DNA from: Streptosporangium sp040640155
Lineage (GTDB): Bacteria > Actinomycetota > Actinomycetes > Streptosporangiales > Streptosporangiaceae
Assembly (NCBI RefSeq): GCF_040640155.1
Contig: NZ_JBFABE010000026.1
Span: 1 to 64,000 of the forward strand
Direction: 5' to 3'
DNA: 64,000 bases
The translations under genes and the position numbers were made by a program. This document shows positions 1-7,616 of this stretch, piece by piece; the first letter of the stretch is position 1, and each line of letters begins with the position of its first letter. The notes under the pieces were generated by a model. That model was not told the origin of the DNA. It did no database searches and saw only the letters and a program-made list of their open reading frames with translations.

Positions 1-53
<53 letters not shown>

Positions 54-56
54 CGT

Positions 57-488
57 TCAGCGTGACGACGCGTCCAGTGAGGCGACGACGCGGCGCAGGG
101 TGCGCTGCAGTTCCAGGACCTCGGCGGGCTCCAGCCCCGCGGCCCTGAAGATGTGGGCGGGGACGTCGCAGGCCCGCTCCTCCATGGCCTCACCCTCGGG
201 GGTGAGGCCCACCAGCACGGAACGCTCGTCGGCGGCGCTGCGCTCGCGGCGTACCAGCCCGGCCGCCTCCAGCCTCTTCAGCAACGGCGACAGGGTCCCC
301 GAGTCGAGCCTGAGCGCGAGGCCGAGCTCCTTGACCGTCACCGGCCCGCGCTCCCACAACGTCATCATCACCAGGTACTGCGGGTAGGTAAGGCCCAGCT
401 CGCCCAGCACCCCGCGGTAGACGGCGTCCAGCGCCCGCGAGGCGGCGTGGACGTCGAAGCAGACCAGGTCGTCGACGGAGAGTTTCAC
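57..488 (-). CDS. ohrR: MarR/OhrR-family organic peroxide sensor-repressor
   Basis: A 143-residue winged-helix regulator. With the GTG start at 488, the conserved redox cysteine of OhrR proteins is C10 (LVCFDVHAASR). The signature YPQYLVMMTLWE and the recognition helix region DSGTLSPLLKRLEAAGLVRR follow. In the OhrR family, oxidation of this cysteine by organic hydroperoxides releases DNA and derepresses ohr. The gene is divergent from ohr, and the intergenic region holds nested palindromes. An upstream in-frame TTG at 521 would lie inside the palindromes, so GTG 488 is preferred. Family assignment is strong; the exact start is less certain. Confidence 0.9.
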   Translation of the reverse strand: MKLSVDDLVCFDVHAASRALDAVYRGVLGELGLTYPQYLVMMTLWERGPVTVKELGLALRLDSGTLSPLLKRLEAAGLVRRERSAADERSVLVGLTPEGEAMEERACDVPAHIFRAAGLEPAEVLELQRTLRRVVASLDASSR

Positions 489-510
489 GCTGACGATCCT
501 ACCGGATTTG

Positions 511-552
511 ACTGCATGCAACTAAGTTGTGCACAATCAAATTGTCCACAAC
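511..552. promoter_or_regulatory. Candidate OhrR operator cluster between ohrR and ohr
   Basis: Overlapping perfect dyads are visible: TGCATGCA (513-520), CAACTAAGTTG (519-529) and TTGTGCACAA (527-536), followed by the related half-site ATTGTCCACAA. This is the usual place and style of an OhrR operator controlling both divergent genes. The role is inferred from position and symmetry. Confidence 0.65.
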
Positions 553-568
553 GGAGAAGGGGATCACG

Positions 569-979
569 ATGAGTACGCTCTACACCGCCATCGCCACCGC
601 CAACGGCCGGGAAGGGCGGGCGGTCTCGTCCGACAGGCGCCTCGACGTGGCCCTCACCCCGCCCAAGGAGCTGGGCGGCTCGGGCGAGGGCACCAACCCC
701 GAGCAGCTGTTCGCGGCCGGTTACGCCTCCTGCTTCGCCAGCGCGCTCCAGCTCGTCGGCCGCGGGCGGCAGGCCGACGTCTCCGAGGCCTCGGTGACCG
801 CCGAGGTGAGCCTCGTACCGGCCGGCGAGGGCTTCGGGCTCGCCGTGACGCTCCGGGTAGAGCTCCCCGACGAGCTGCACGGCGAGGCCGGCACCGCCCT
901 GGTGGAGGCGGCCCACCAGGTCTGCCCGTACTCGAACGCCACCCGCGGCAACATCCCTGTCGAGCTCGTCGTCGAGTAG
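569..979 (+). CDS. ohr: Organic hydroperoxide resistance protein (Ohr, OsmC/Ohr family)
   Basis: A 136-residue cytosolic peroxidase that reduces organic hydroperoxides using a cysteine pair. Both family cysteines are present: C55 in GYASCFASAL and C119 in HQVCPYSNATRGN. The N-terminal LYTAIATANGREGR and the TNPEQLFAAGYA block are also diagnostic of Ohr rather than OsmC. ATG 569 follows the AGAAGGGG ribosome-binding region at 554-561; the in-frame codons upstream fall in the operator palindromes. Divergent from its likely repressor. Length is normal for the family. Confidence 0.95.
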   Translation: MSTLYTAIATANGREGRAVSSDRRLDVALTPPKELGGSGEGTNPEQLFAAGYASCFASALQLVGRGRQADVSEASVTAEVSLVPAGEGFGLAVTLRVELPDELHGEAGTALVEAAHQVCPYSNATRGNIPVELVVE

Positions 980-1021
980 GGCGCGCGAAGGGGAACCGCG
1001 GCGGCCGGAAAGCCGGGGCGG

Positions 1022-1384
1022 TCAGGGAAGGGGTCTGCGCCCCGCGAACCCCAGCTCGTCACGGTGGTACCAGACCAGGTCGCGGTCCCCTTCGAGCCAG
1101 CACAGCCGCACCCGCATCCCGTCCAGCAGGGCGGGGAAGTCCACCAGCAGCGGCGCGACACCCTTGACCTCGATGCCCCGCTCCTCGAACCAGCCGAGGA
1201 TCTCCTCCAGCCTGGCCTCGTACGCCTTCGCCTCCGCCAGACCGCCGGCCTCGGACGTGCCGGTACTGCGGAGCTCGTGGGCGAGCTCGGCCAGCTCGCC
1301 CCGCATCGTCACGAACGCGTCGGCCCGCTCCAGCAGCGCGGGCATGAGCGCCCGCGCCTCCTCGACGGTGAAGGTCCTGTCCAC
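1022..1384 (-). CDS. DUF2203 family protein
   Basis: A 120-residue acidic protein starting at GTG. It opens with FTVEEARALMPALLERADAF, has a helical middle and ends with the block GVAPLLVDFPALLDGMRV plus LCWLEGDRDLVWYHRDELGF, the conserved core of DUF2203 proteins. No catalytic motif or membrane segment is visible and the family function is unknown. It stands alone, convergent with ohr and on the same strand as the hydrolase gene to its right. Confidence 0.85.
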   Translation of the reverse strand: MDRTFTVEEARALMPALLERADAFVTMRGELAELAHELRSTGTSEAGGLAEAKAYEARLEEILGWFEERGIEVKGVAPLLVDFPALLDGMRVRLCWLEGDRDLVWYHRDELGFAGRRPLP

Positions 1385-1506
1385 CCTCGCACGCTAGCGC
1401 GTGTCGCCCCGGCATCCGAACCCGGGGCGGTGCGCGGGCGTGGCACACCCCCCGCACCGCCGTGCCCCCGGGACACCCGGCGGCGGGGCCCGTCCCGGGA
1501 GACCGT

Positions 1507-2646
1507 TCACAGGCAGCCGTAGAGCGCCTCAAGGAGCGGGGGCCAGCGGGGGTCGGGACCGGCCGGGACGGTGATCGTGCGGTTCGGCGTGTAGGCGAAC
1601 CCGACACCCGCCACCGGGTCGGCGAAGGCGAGCGAGCCGCCGGCCCCGCTGTGCCCGAACGCCTCGGCGCGGGGCGCGAAGGGGCGGACCTCGTTGGGGA
1701 GCATGTATCCCAGGCCGAAGCGGGTCCGGCCGCGCAGGACCTCGTCGAAACCGTCGCTGTGCGCCGTGGTGGCGCGCGCCAGCGTCTCCGGGTCGAGGAG
1801 GTCACCGGACAGGAGCCCGCCGTACAGGGCCGCCAGGGCTCTGGCGGACGCGTGGCCGTTGGCCGCGGGGATCTGGGCGGCACGCCAGCGCCCGGTGTTC
1901 ACCACTCCGGGCACGAGCTGGTCGGCCGGGTTGAGGAACGCCCTGGCGGTGACCGAGGCGGGGTCCGCCATCGCCTCGGCCAGCGGGGAGCCGGCCGCCG
2001 GGAAGCCTCCCCGCGAGGACGGGCTCCCCGGCACGGCCGGGCTCTCCGGCGGGAGTACGAACGCCGCCCGGTGCGCCTCCCGCCGGGGAAGGCCGATCCA
2101 GAGGTCGGGGACGCCCAGTTCACCGGAGACGCCGGCGACGAGGTCGCGGACCTCCTCACCGGTGACCCGGCGAAGCAGCTCGCCGGCCAGCCAGCCGAAC
2201 GTGACCGCGTGGTAGCCGTGCCGCTCCCCCGGCGTCCACCAGGGCTCCTCGGCGGCCAGCGCGCTCGCCATGGCGTCGAAGTCGTAGAGGCTCCCCGGCG
2301 GCAGCGGGGAGCGGATCGCGGGCAGGCCGGCGCGGTGGGAGAGCACCTGGGCGACCGTGGCCCGCGCGGTGAACTCCGGCCAGTAGCGGGCGACGGGCGC
2401 GTCGAGATCGAGGAGCCCACGCCGCGCGCACAGCAGGGCCACGGTCGCGACGACGCCCTTGGAGGCGGAGAAGACGTTGACGACCGTGTCGCGCCCCCAC
2501 GGACGGGTCCCGCCCTCGTCGGCCGTACCGCCCCAGACGTCCACGACGGTGCGGCCACCCGCGGTGACGGCCAGGGCGGCGCCCCCGCGCCCCATCCCCT
2601 GCCTGAACGCCTCGACCACCGGGGTGAACGCGGGATCGCAGAACAC
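1507..2646 (-). CDS. Beta-lactamase-fold serine hydrolase (EstB/class C-like esterase)
   Basis: A 379-residue protein of the beta-lactamase-related (PF00144) family. The nucleophile motif SxxK is S60-A-S-K63 (NVFSASKG), the YxN-like tyrosine is in HGYHAVTFGW, and an HSGAGGS block matches the third active-site motif. No signal peptide is seen, so it is probably a cytosolic esterase or peptidase with unknown substrate. GTG 2646 is preceded by GGGGGAAG on the minus strand. It is divergent from a MarR gene over a 28-bp dyad and is probably that regulator's target. Confidence 0.88.
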   Translation of the reverse strand: MFCDPAFTPVVEAFRQGMGRGGAALAVTAGGRTVVDVWGGTADEGGTRPWGRDTVVNVFSASKGVVATVALLCARRGLLDLDAPVARYWPEFTARATVAQVLSHRAGLPAIRSPLPPGSLYDFDAMASALAAEEPWWTPGERHGYHAVTFGWLAGELLRRVTGEEVRDLVAGVSGELGVPDLWIGLPRREAHRAAFVLPPESPAVPGSPSSRGGFPAAGSPLAEAMADPASVTARAFLNPADQLVPGVVNTGRWRAAQIPAANGHASARALAALYGGLLSGDLLDPETLARATTAHSDGFDEVLRGRTRFGLGYMLPNEVRPFAPRAEAFGHSGAGGSLAFADPVAGVGFAYTPNRTITVPAGPDPRWPPLLEALYGCL

Positions 2647-2662
2647 GGCTTCCCCCTTTTAT

Positions 2663-2690
2663 TCAACCAAAGTTGCGCAACCAAGGTTGA
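2663..2690. promoter_or_regulatory. Large dyad between serine hydrolase and MarR genes
   Basis: Outer arms TCAACC and GGTTGA flank a perfect central GTTGCGCAAC; only the 3-base spacers (AAA and CAA) break the symmetry. It sits 16 nt from the hydrolase start and 19 nt from the MarR start, as expected for a shared autoregulatory operator. Confidence 0.7.
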
Positions 2691-2709
2691 GTATCGGACG
2701 GTGGTCCCC

Positions 2710-3201
2710 ATGACGTCAAGTCCCGCCGGCCCCGGCGCGGCCGGGGACCTCACCCTGCTCTTCACCGCCCTGGCCGCCGCCTGCGACGCCGAGGTGCGCG
2801 GGCGCATGGCGGCGGCGGGTCACACCGGGGCGCGCACCGTTCACGGCTACGTCTTCCAGCACCTGCTCGGTGGTCCCGTCCGCGTGAGCGACCTGGCGGG
2901 ACTGCTCGGCATGACGCCGCAGGGCGCGTCCAAGGTCGTGACGGAGATGGAGCGGATCGGCTACCTCACCCGCAGGACCGATCCGGAGGATCAGCGGGCA
3001 CGCGTCGTCGAGCTGACCGGGCACGGCAGGGACGCCGTCGACGCGGGCCGCAGGGCGCGTACCGCCGTCACCGCCGAACTCCGGGCGGTCCTGGGCGAGA
3101 CGGCGGCGGACGACCTGCTGTCGTCCCTCGACCGGCTGGCCGACCACACGGGCGCCATGCGCGATCTCCTCGCCCGCCGCCTCCGCCCCCGCCCCCTGTG
3201 A
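2710..3201 (+). CDS. MarR-family transcriptional regulator
   Basis: A 163-residue winged-helix protein. The HTH spans roughly residues 50-85 (PVRVSDLAGLLG followed by TPQGASKVVTEMERIGYL), and the wing is RRTDPEDQRARVVELT, all classic MarR features. It lacks an OhrR-type N-terminal cysteine, so its ligand is unlikely to be a peroxide by that mechanism. ATG 2710 gives a compact N-terminus; longer readings run through the operator. Divergent from the serine hydrolase, its probable target. Confidence 0.88.
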   Translation: MTSSPAGPGAAGDLTLLFTALAAACDAEVRGRMAAAGHTGARTVHGYVFQHLLGGPVRVSDLAGLLGMTPQGASKVVTEMERIGYLTRRTDPEDQRARVVELTGHGRDAVDAGRRARTAVTAELRAVLGETAADDLLSSLDRLADHTGAMRDLLARRLRPRPL

Positions 3202-3225
3202 TCCCCGGCACGGCGGCCGGGTCGC

Positions 3226-3252
3226 TTGACGCCGTTAAGTGATATGACTTAA
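3226..3252 (+). promoter_or_regulatory. P450 operon promoter with overlapping TetR-type dyad
   Basis: A TTGACG -35-like element (3226-3231) precedes an AT-rich stretch. TTAAGT (3235-3240) and ACTTAA (3247-3252) form perfect 6-bp arms around GATATG, itself nearly symmetric. An 18-bp operator in the spacer/-10 region would suit repression by the TetR protein encoded two genes downstream. Confidence 0.55.
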
Positions 3253-3280
3253 ATGCCTTATCGGCGATCCCCGAGGAAGA

Positions 3281-4540
3281 GTGACAGTGAGCGAACCCGG
3301 CACCGAGGCGCCCGAGTACCCCTTTCGCAACCCCGGCGCGCTCGAGCCGCCGCAGGAGTGGGCCGAGCTGCGGGAGAGGTGCCCGGTCGCGCCGATCCGG
3401 CTCCCCAGCGGTGACACCGCGTTGCTCCTGACGCGCTACCAGGACGTCAAGGAGATCCTGTCGGACCCGCGTTTCAGCCGCCGGCTCGACGCCGAGGACG
3501 CGGCACGGGTGACGGCCAACGAGTCCGGCGGCGTGTTCGGCAGCCGTGGCGGCGGCAGCGGTGGCACCGGCGGCGGTGACGGTGACGGTGACGGTGACGC
3601 CATGACGGGCGACACGCACCGGGCGTGGCGGCAACTGGTGGGCAGGGCCTTCACCGCCAGGCGGGTCACCGCGATGCGGCCGAGGATCCAGGCGATGGCC
3701 GAGCACCTGGTCGATCGGATGATCTCCCGGGGCCGGCCCGCCGACCTGGTGAGCGCGGTCGGCTTCCCGCTGCCGGTGTGGGCGATCTGCGACCTGCTCG
3801 GGGTGCCCGACTCCGACCGGGACAGGTTCGCGTACTGGTCCGACACCATGCTCAGCATGACCAGGTTCGGCCAGCAGGAGATCGACGCCGCCCAGGAGGA
3901 GTTCGACGCCTACCTGATGACGCACGTCGAGGCCAAGCGGGCCGAGCCGGGTGACGACCTGCTGAGCGAGCTCGCCTCGATGGTGGAGGGGCTGGACGGG
4001 CGGCTGACCGAGCAGTTGCTGACGATGACGGCCAAGGGACTGCTGGTGGCCGGGCACGAGACCACCGCCAACATGATCGGCAAGATGATGGCGATGCTGC
4101 TGGCCGACCGTTCGCGCTGGGAGGCGTTGCTGGCCGACCGCACGCTGGTCCGCCCGGCGGTGGAGGAGGCGCTGCGTTTCGACGCCAACCCCGGCTTCGG
4201 CATGCCGCGCTACCTCAGCGAGGAGGTCGAGGTGGCCGGGCGGACCCTGCCGGCGGGGACCACGGTCGTGTGCAGCATGGCCTCGGCCAACCGCGACGAG
4301 CGGCAGTTCGAGGGCGCCGGCGAGATGCGGCTGGACCGCTCGCCCAACCCGCACGTGGCCTTCGGCGCCGGCCCGCACTCCTGCCTCGGGCAGGCGCTGG
4401 CGCGTACCGAGATGCAGACCGCGCTGGAGGTGCTGCTGGAGCGGCTGCCCACGCTGGAGCTGGTCGTCCCGGCGACGGAGCTCGAGCGGCGCGAGGGGCT
4501 CGTGGTCGGCGGGCTGGAGAAGCTCCCGGTCCGGTGGTGA
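3281..4540 (+). CDS. Cytochrome P450
   Basis: A 419-residue soluble bacterial P450. The I-helix oxygen-activation motif is A257-G-H-E-T-T262, the K-helix ExxR is in EEALRF, and the heme ligand is C368 in FGAGPHSCLGQALAR. First gene of a P450-TetR-ferredoxin operon, so electrons probably come from the small ferredoxin; no ferredoxin reductase is nearby. A Gly/Asp-rich stretch (about residues 87-106) fills the loop before the C helix, where most P450s have a short acidic or hydrophobic segment. GTG 3281 or GTG 3287 could start translation behind GAGGAAG. The substrate cannot be told. Confidence 0.93.
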   Translation: MTVSEPGTEAPEYPFRNPGALEPPQEWAELRERCPVAPIRLPSGDTALLLTRYQDVKEILSDPRFSRRLDAEDAARVTANESGGVFGSRGGGSGGTGGGDGDGDGDAMTGDTHRAWRQLVGRAFTARRVTAMRPRIQAMAEHLVDRMISRGRPADLVSAVGFPLPVWAICDLLGVPDSDRDRFAYWSDTMLSMTRFGQQEIDAAQEEFDAYLMTHVEAKRAEPGDDLLSELASMVEGLDGRLTEQLLTMTAKGLLVAGHETTANMIGKMMAMLLADRSRWEALLADRTLVRPAVEEALRFDANPGFGMPRYLSEEVEVAGRTLPAGTTVVCSMASANRDERQFEGAGEMRLDRSPNPHVAFGAGPHSCLGQALARTEMQTALEVLLERLPTLELVVPATELERREGLVVGGLEKLPVRW

Positions 4541-5340
4541 CCACACCGGGAAGGACCGCGTCCGGCGGGACAGCTCCCGGAAGACCCCGGCCCGGCAGGA
4601 CCGGACCGGGCGGAACCGAACCGCGCCACACCGAACCCGGCAGGACCGGACCAGGCGAAACCGAGCCGGGCAGGACCGGGCCGGGCAGGACCGGGCGGGC
4701 ACAGGAGACGCGTGAGGCCATCCTGGACGCCGCCGAGCGGCTGTTCGCCGAGCGCGGGGTCGGCGAGGTCTCCAACCGGCAGATCGTCCAGGCCGCCGGA
4801 CAGGCGAACAACTTCGCCGTCGGCTACCACTTCGGCACCAGGGCCGACCTGGTACGGGCGATCGTCCGCCGCTACACCTCCGAGACCGAGAGCCGGCGGC
4901 TGCGGATGCTGGGGGCGATCGGCGACTCCGCCGACCCGCGCGCGTGGATCTCCTGCCTGGTACGCCCCGCCACCGACCATCTCGACGCGCTGGGCGTGCC
5001 GAGCCGGCGGGCCCGCTGCCTGGCCCAGGTGATCACCGTGCCCGCCCTGCGCCGGATCGTCACCGAGGAGTCCGTGGCGGCCCCGTCGATGCGCCGCACC
5101 CTGGAGGGCATGCTGCGCCTGCTGCCCGGCCTGCCCGAGGAGGTGCACCGCGCGCGGGGCGACATGACCTACCTGCTCCTCGCGCACACCCTGGCCGAGC
5201 GCGAGCGGGCCCTGCACGAGGACGGACCGGCGGCCCACCCGAGCTGGGAGACCGTCGCCGTCGGGCTCGTCGACGCCCTGACCGGCCTGTGGCAGGCCCC
5301 CGTCACCCCCACCGCCCGACCGCGAGGAGATCACCCGTGA
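4537..5340 (+). CDS. TetR-family regulator with repetitive N-terminal extension
   Basis: The GTG at 4537 overlaps the P450 stop (GTGA), giving 267 residues. A TetR HTH lies at about residues 57-105 (ETREAILDAAERLFAERGV, then a VGYHFGTRADLV turn), followed by a helical ligand-binding domain. The first ~55 residues are a degenerate Pro-Gly-Arg-Thr-rich tract encoded by ~15-nt repeats, which is unusual before a TetR HTH. The gene is sandwiched between P450 and ferredoxin with 4-nt overlaps on both sides, so it is co-translated with the system it probably represses. The N-terminus may start later in reality. Confidence 0.85.
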   Translation: MTTPGRTASGGTAPGRPRPGRTGPGGTEPRHTEPGRTGPGETEPGRTGPGRTGRAQETREAILDAAERLFAERGVGEVSNRQIVQAAGQANNFAVGYHFGTRADLVRAIVRRYTSETESRRLRMLGAIGDSADPRAWISCLVRPATDHLDALGVPSRRARCLAQVITVPALRRIVTEESVAAPSMRRTLEGMLRLLPGLPEEVHRARGDMTYLLLAHTLAERERALHEDGPAAHPSWETVAVGLVDALTGLWQAPVTPTARPRGDHP

Positions 5341-5537
5341 GAATCACCGTCGACACCGGCCTGTGCTGCGGCGCGGGGCAGTGCGTGCTGCTCGCCCCCG
5401 ATGTGTTCGACCAGGGCGAGGACGACGGCATCGTCGTCCTGCTCGACCCCTCGCCCGCCGAGCCGCTGCGCGCCGCCGTCCGCGAGGCGGCCGCCGTCTG
5501 CCCGACCAGCGCGATCTCCGTGGACGAGGGGGCCTGA
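5337..5537 (+). CDS. [3Fe-4S]-type ferredoxin, P450 redox partner
   Basis: A 66-residue acidic ferredoxin starting at GTG 5337, overlapping the TetR stop by 4 nt. The cluster ligands fit Cx5C...CP: C10 (CCGAGQC), C16 and the cysteine of AAVCPTSAIS. A neighbouring extra cysteine (C11) follows the first ligand. Short ferredoxins of this type next to P450 genes usually transfer electrons to the P450. Confidence 0.92.
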   Translation: MRITVDTGLCCGAGQCVLLAPDVFDQGEDDGIVVLLDPSPAEPLRAAVREAAAVCPTSAISVDEGA

Positions 5538-5654
5538 CCGGCGCGCTCGTGGCGGGCGCCCCGGCCCGCCGGGGACGGTGCCGGGGACCCCGGGCACGCC
5601 CTCGGGGCCCCGCGCGCGCGTGCGGGGACGTCCGGGGACGCGACCGGCGAGCCG

Positions 5655-6497
5655 TCAGTCCGTGATCCCGTAGAACCGCGTGGCCGTGCCGCCCAGGACG
5701 GCGGCACGGTCGGCCTCGGTGAGGCCCGCGAGCAGCACGCCGGTCTCGCGCCACACCTTGGCGTAGTCCCCGGCGAGGACGGCCACCGGCCAGTCGCTGC
5801 CGAACATCAGCCGGTCGGGGCCGAACACCTCCAGGGCGTGGTCGACGTAGGGGCGCAGGTCCTCGGCCGTCCAGGTCTCGGCGTCGGCGGCGGTGTTGAG
5901 GCCCGACACCTTGGCGTACACGCCGGGGTGCTCGGCGGCGCGGGTGATGAGCGACGCCCACGGCTCCCACCCCTTCTCCCTGATCGGCGGCTTGGCCAGG
6001 TGGTCGATGACCAGGCGCAGCCCGGGGACGCGCTCGGCGAGGACCGGCACGTGCTCCAGGTGCCTGGGCAGCACCGCGACCACGTCGAACGGCAGCCCCG
6101 CCGCGGCGAGGAGGCCCAGGCCCTCGACCACGGGTTCGCGGATCAGCCAGTCGGGGTCGGGGTCGTCGTGGATGAGGTGGCGGACACCGGCGAACCCGGG
6201 GTGCCGGCGGTAGCGTTCCAGCGCCTCGGCGGCCTCGTCCGGGCGGTGCAGCGGCACCCAGCCGACCACGGCCGCGACGAAGTCGTGGGCGTCGGCCTGC
6301 GCCAGCATCGCGTCGGTGTCGGCGTAGGTGTCGGCGGCCTGGACCAGCACGGTCCGCTCCACCCCGGCGGCGGCGAGCTGCGGCAGAAGCTCCTCGGGCG
6401 TGAAGGTGCGGTGGATCGGCCCGGCCTCCGGCGTCAGCCAGGGGTAGGAACCCGTCTCCAGGTTCCAGAAGTGCTGGTGGGCGTCGACGACGGTCAT
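5655..6497 (-). CDS. Amidohydrolase family protein (fuconolactonase/PDC hydrolase-like)
   Basis: A 280-residue TIM-barrel hydrolase. It opens with the metal-binding HxH motif in VVDAHQHFWNLETGSYPWL, a signature of the amidohydrolase-2 subgroup that includes L-fuconolactonase and 2-pyrone-4,6-dicarboxylate hydrolase. VIDHLAKPP and LMFGSDWPV supply further metal/active-site residues. ATG 6497 is preceded by GAGGAG. It is a single gene, so the lactone substrate is not indicated by context. Confidence 0.88.
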   Translation of the reverse strand: MTVVDAHQHFWNLETGSYPWLTPEAGPIHRTFTPEELLPQLAAAGVERTVLVQAADTYADTDAMLAQADAHDFVAAVVGWVPLHRPDEAAEALERYRRHPGFAGVRHLIHDDPDPDWLIREPVVEGLGLLAAAGLPFDVVAVLPRHLEHVPVLAERVPGLRLVIDHLAKPPIREKGWEPWASLITRAAEHPGVYAKVSGLNTAADAETWTAEDLRPYVDHALEVFGPDRLMFGSDWPVAVLAGDYAKVWRETGVLLAGLTEADRAAVLGGTATRFYGITD

Positions 6498-6578
6498 CCG
6501 CCGCTCCTCTTCGATCGGTCGTTCGAGATCGTTCACGGTAGGGCGTGCCCGCGAGGGCGTCAACGCGCAGGCCACCCG

Positions 6579-6612
6579 CCGGCCCGGCCCGAACCGAACC
6601 GGGCCGGGCCGG
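6579..6612 (-). terminator. Strong hairpin downstream of the MBL hydrolase gene
   Basis: Perfect 12-bp GC stem (CCGGCCCGGCCC / GGGCCGGGCCGG) with a 10-base loop. It lies between the MBL gene end and the amidohydrolase start, both read leftward, so it probably ends the MBL transcript. There is no T-tract. Confidence 0.6.
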
Positions 6613-6688
6613 GCGCGGTGGTCAGGGGCGGGCGGACGGCGGCCGGGCGTCCGGGGGCCGGGCGGGCAAGGAGCCGGGCGGGCAGGGG

Positions 6689-7495
6689 TCAGAGTGGCAG
6701 GGGGTGGCTCTCGCCCCTGGCCAGGTGGACGATCCGGGCGCCGTGACCGGCCCGCTCGGCCTGCTCGCGGAAGTCCGACAGCGGGGAGCTGAAGACGCCG
6801 TAGTCGTCGTAGTGCACCGGCAGCACGCGGCGTGGATTGATCGTGCTCACCCACTCGGCGCCCTGACGGCCGTCCATCGTCACCATCACCATTCCCAGCA
6901 GCTTCGTGCCGCCCAGGTGGACGATCCCGAGGTCGATGTCGGGGAAACGCCTCGGGATCGCGTCCAGTTCCCTGCCCATCAGCGTGTCGCCGCTGACGTG
7001 CAGGCGCAGGTTCACGCGCCCGGCCGGATCGGCGAACTCCAGCATGCTTCCCATGACCGGCGGCATGAGGGCGTTCATCACGCCGGGGCCGTGCCGTCCG
7101 GGCAGGGAGGTGATCCTCACCGAACCCCCCGCGCCCCGCAGTTCGTGGTCGCGCCAGGAGGCCAGCCCGACCGCCTCGCCGAAGCCCTGCCGCTTCAGCT
7201 TCCGGGCGGCGTGCGGAGTGGTGAGGATCGGCAGGCCCTTGTCCAGGCCCCTGCGGGCCACCCGGTCCCAGTGGTCGCCGTGCATGTGCGAGAGCAGGAC
7301 CGCGTCCAGCGGCGGGAGGCGGTCCACGGTCAGCGCGGGCTCGGTCAACCGGCGGGTGGACAGCCCGTACCCGAGGTAGGCCCGCTGGCCGCGGTGCAGG
7401 AAGTTGGGGTCGGTGAGGACGGTGAACCCGTTGTAGCGGATGAGCGTGGTGGCGTTGCCGATGAACAACACGCTCGCCTCGTCCCGTTCGGACAT
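6689..7495 (-). CDS. MBL-fold metallo-hydrolase (UlaG/NAPE-PLD-like)
   Basis: A 268-residue beta-lactamase-fold hydrolase. The metal-binding motif HxHxDH is visible in SHMHGDHWD, with further ligands in LHVSGDT and LPVHYDDYG. The opening FIGNATTLIRYNGFTVLTDP is typical of the L-ascorbate-6-P lactonase/NAPE-PLD-like branch. ATG 7495 follows GGGAG; an upstream in-frame start would add 26 unstructured residues. Substrate unknown. Confidence 0.87.
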   Translation of the reverse strand: MSERDEASVLFIGNATTLIRYNGFTVLTDPNFLHRGQRAYLGYGLSTRRLTEPALTVDRLPPLDAVLLSHMHGDHWDRVARRGLDKGLPILTTPHAARKLKRQGFGEAVGLASWRDHELRGAGGSVRITSLPGRHGPGVMNALMPPVMGSMLEFADPAGRVNLRLHVSGDTLMGRELDAIPRRFPDIDLGIVHLGGTKLLGMVMVTMDGRQGAEWVSTINPRRVLPVHYDDYGVFSSPLSDFREQAERAGHGARIVHLARGESHPLPL

Positions 7496-7616
7496 GTCGC
7501 GGCTCCCGTGTGAGGTCGATGCGTCAGGTGGGGGGACCGGGTCATGCCCCGCCACACCGGACGCACACCTCACCGGACCCTTTCCCGCGGCCCGGCCGGT
7601 GCGTGACGGGTTCCGA

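Noticed and set aside
3281..5537. P450 locus as a biosynthetic gene cluster
   Set aside because: No PKS, NRPS, terpene or RiPP gene is near; a small catabolic or detoxification operon is more likely.
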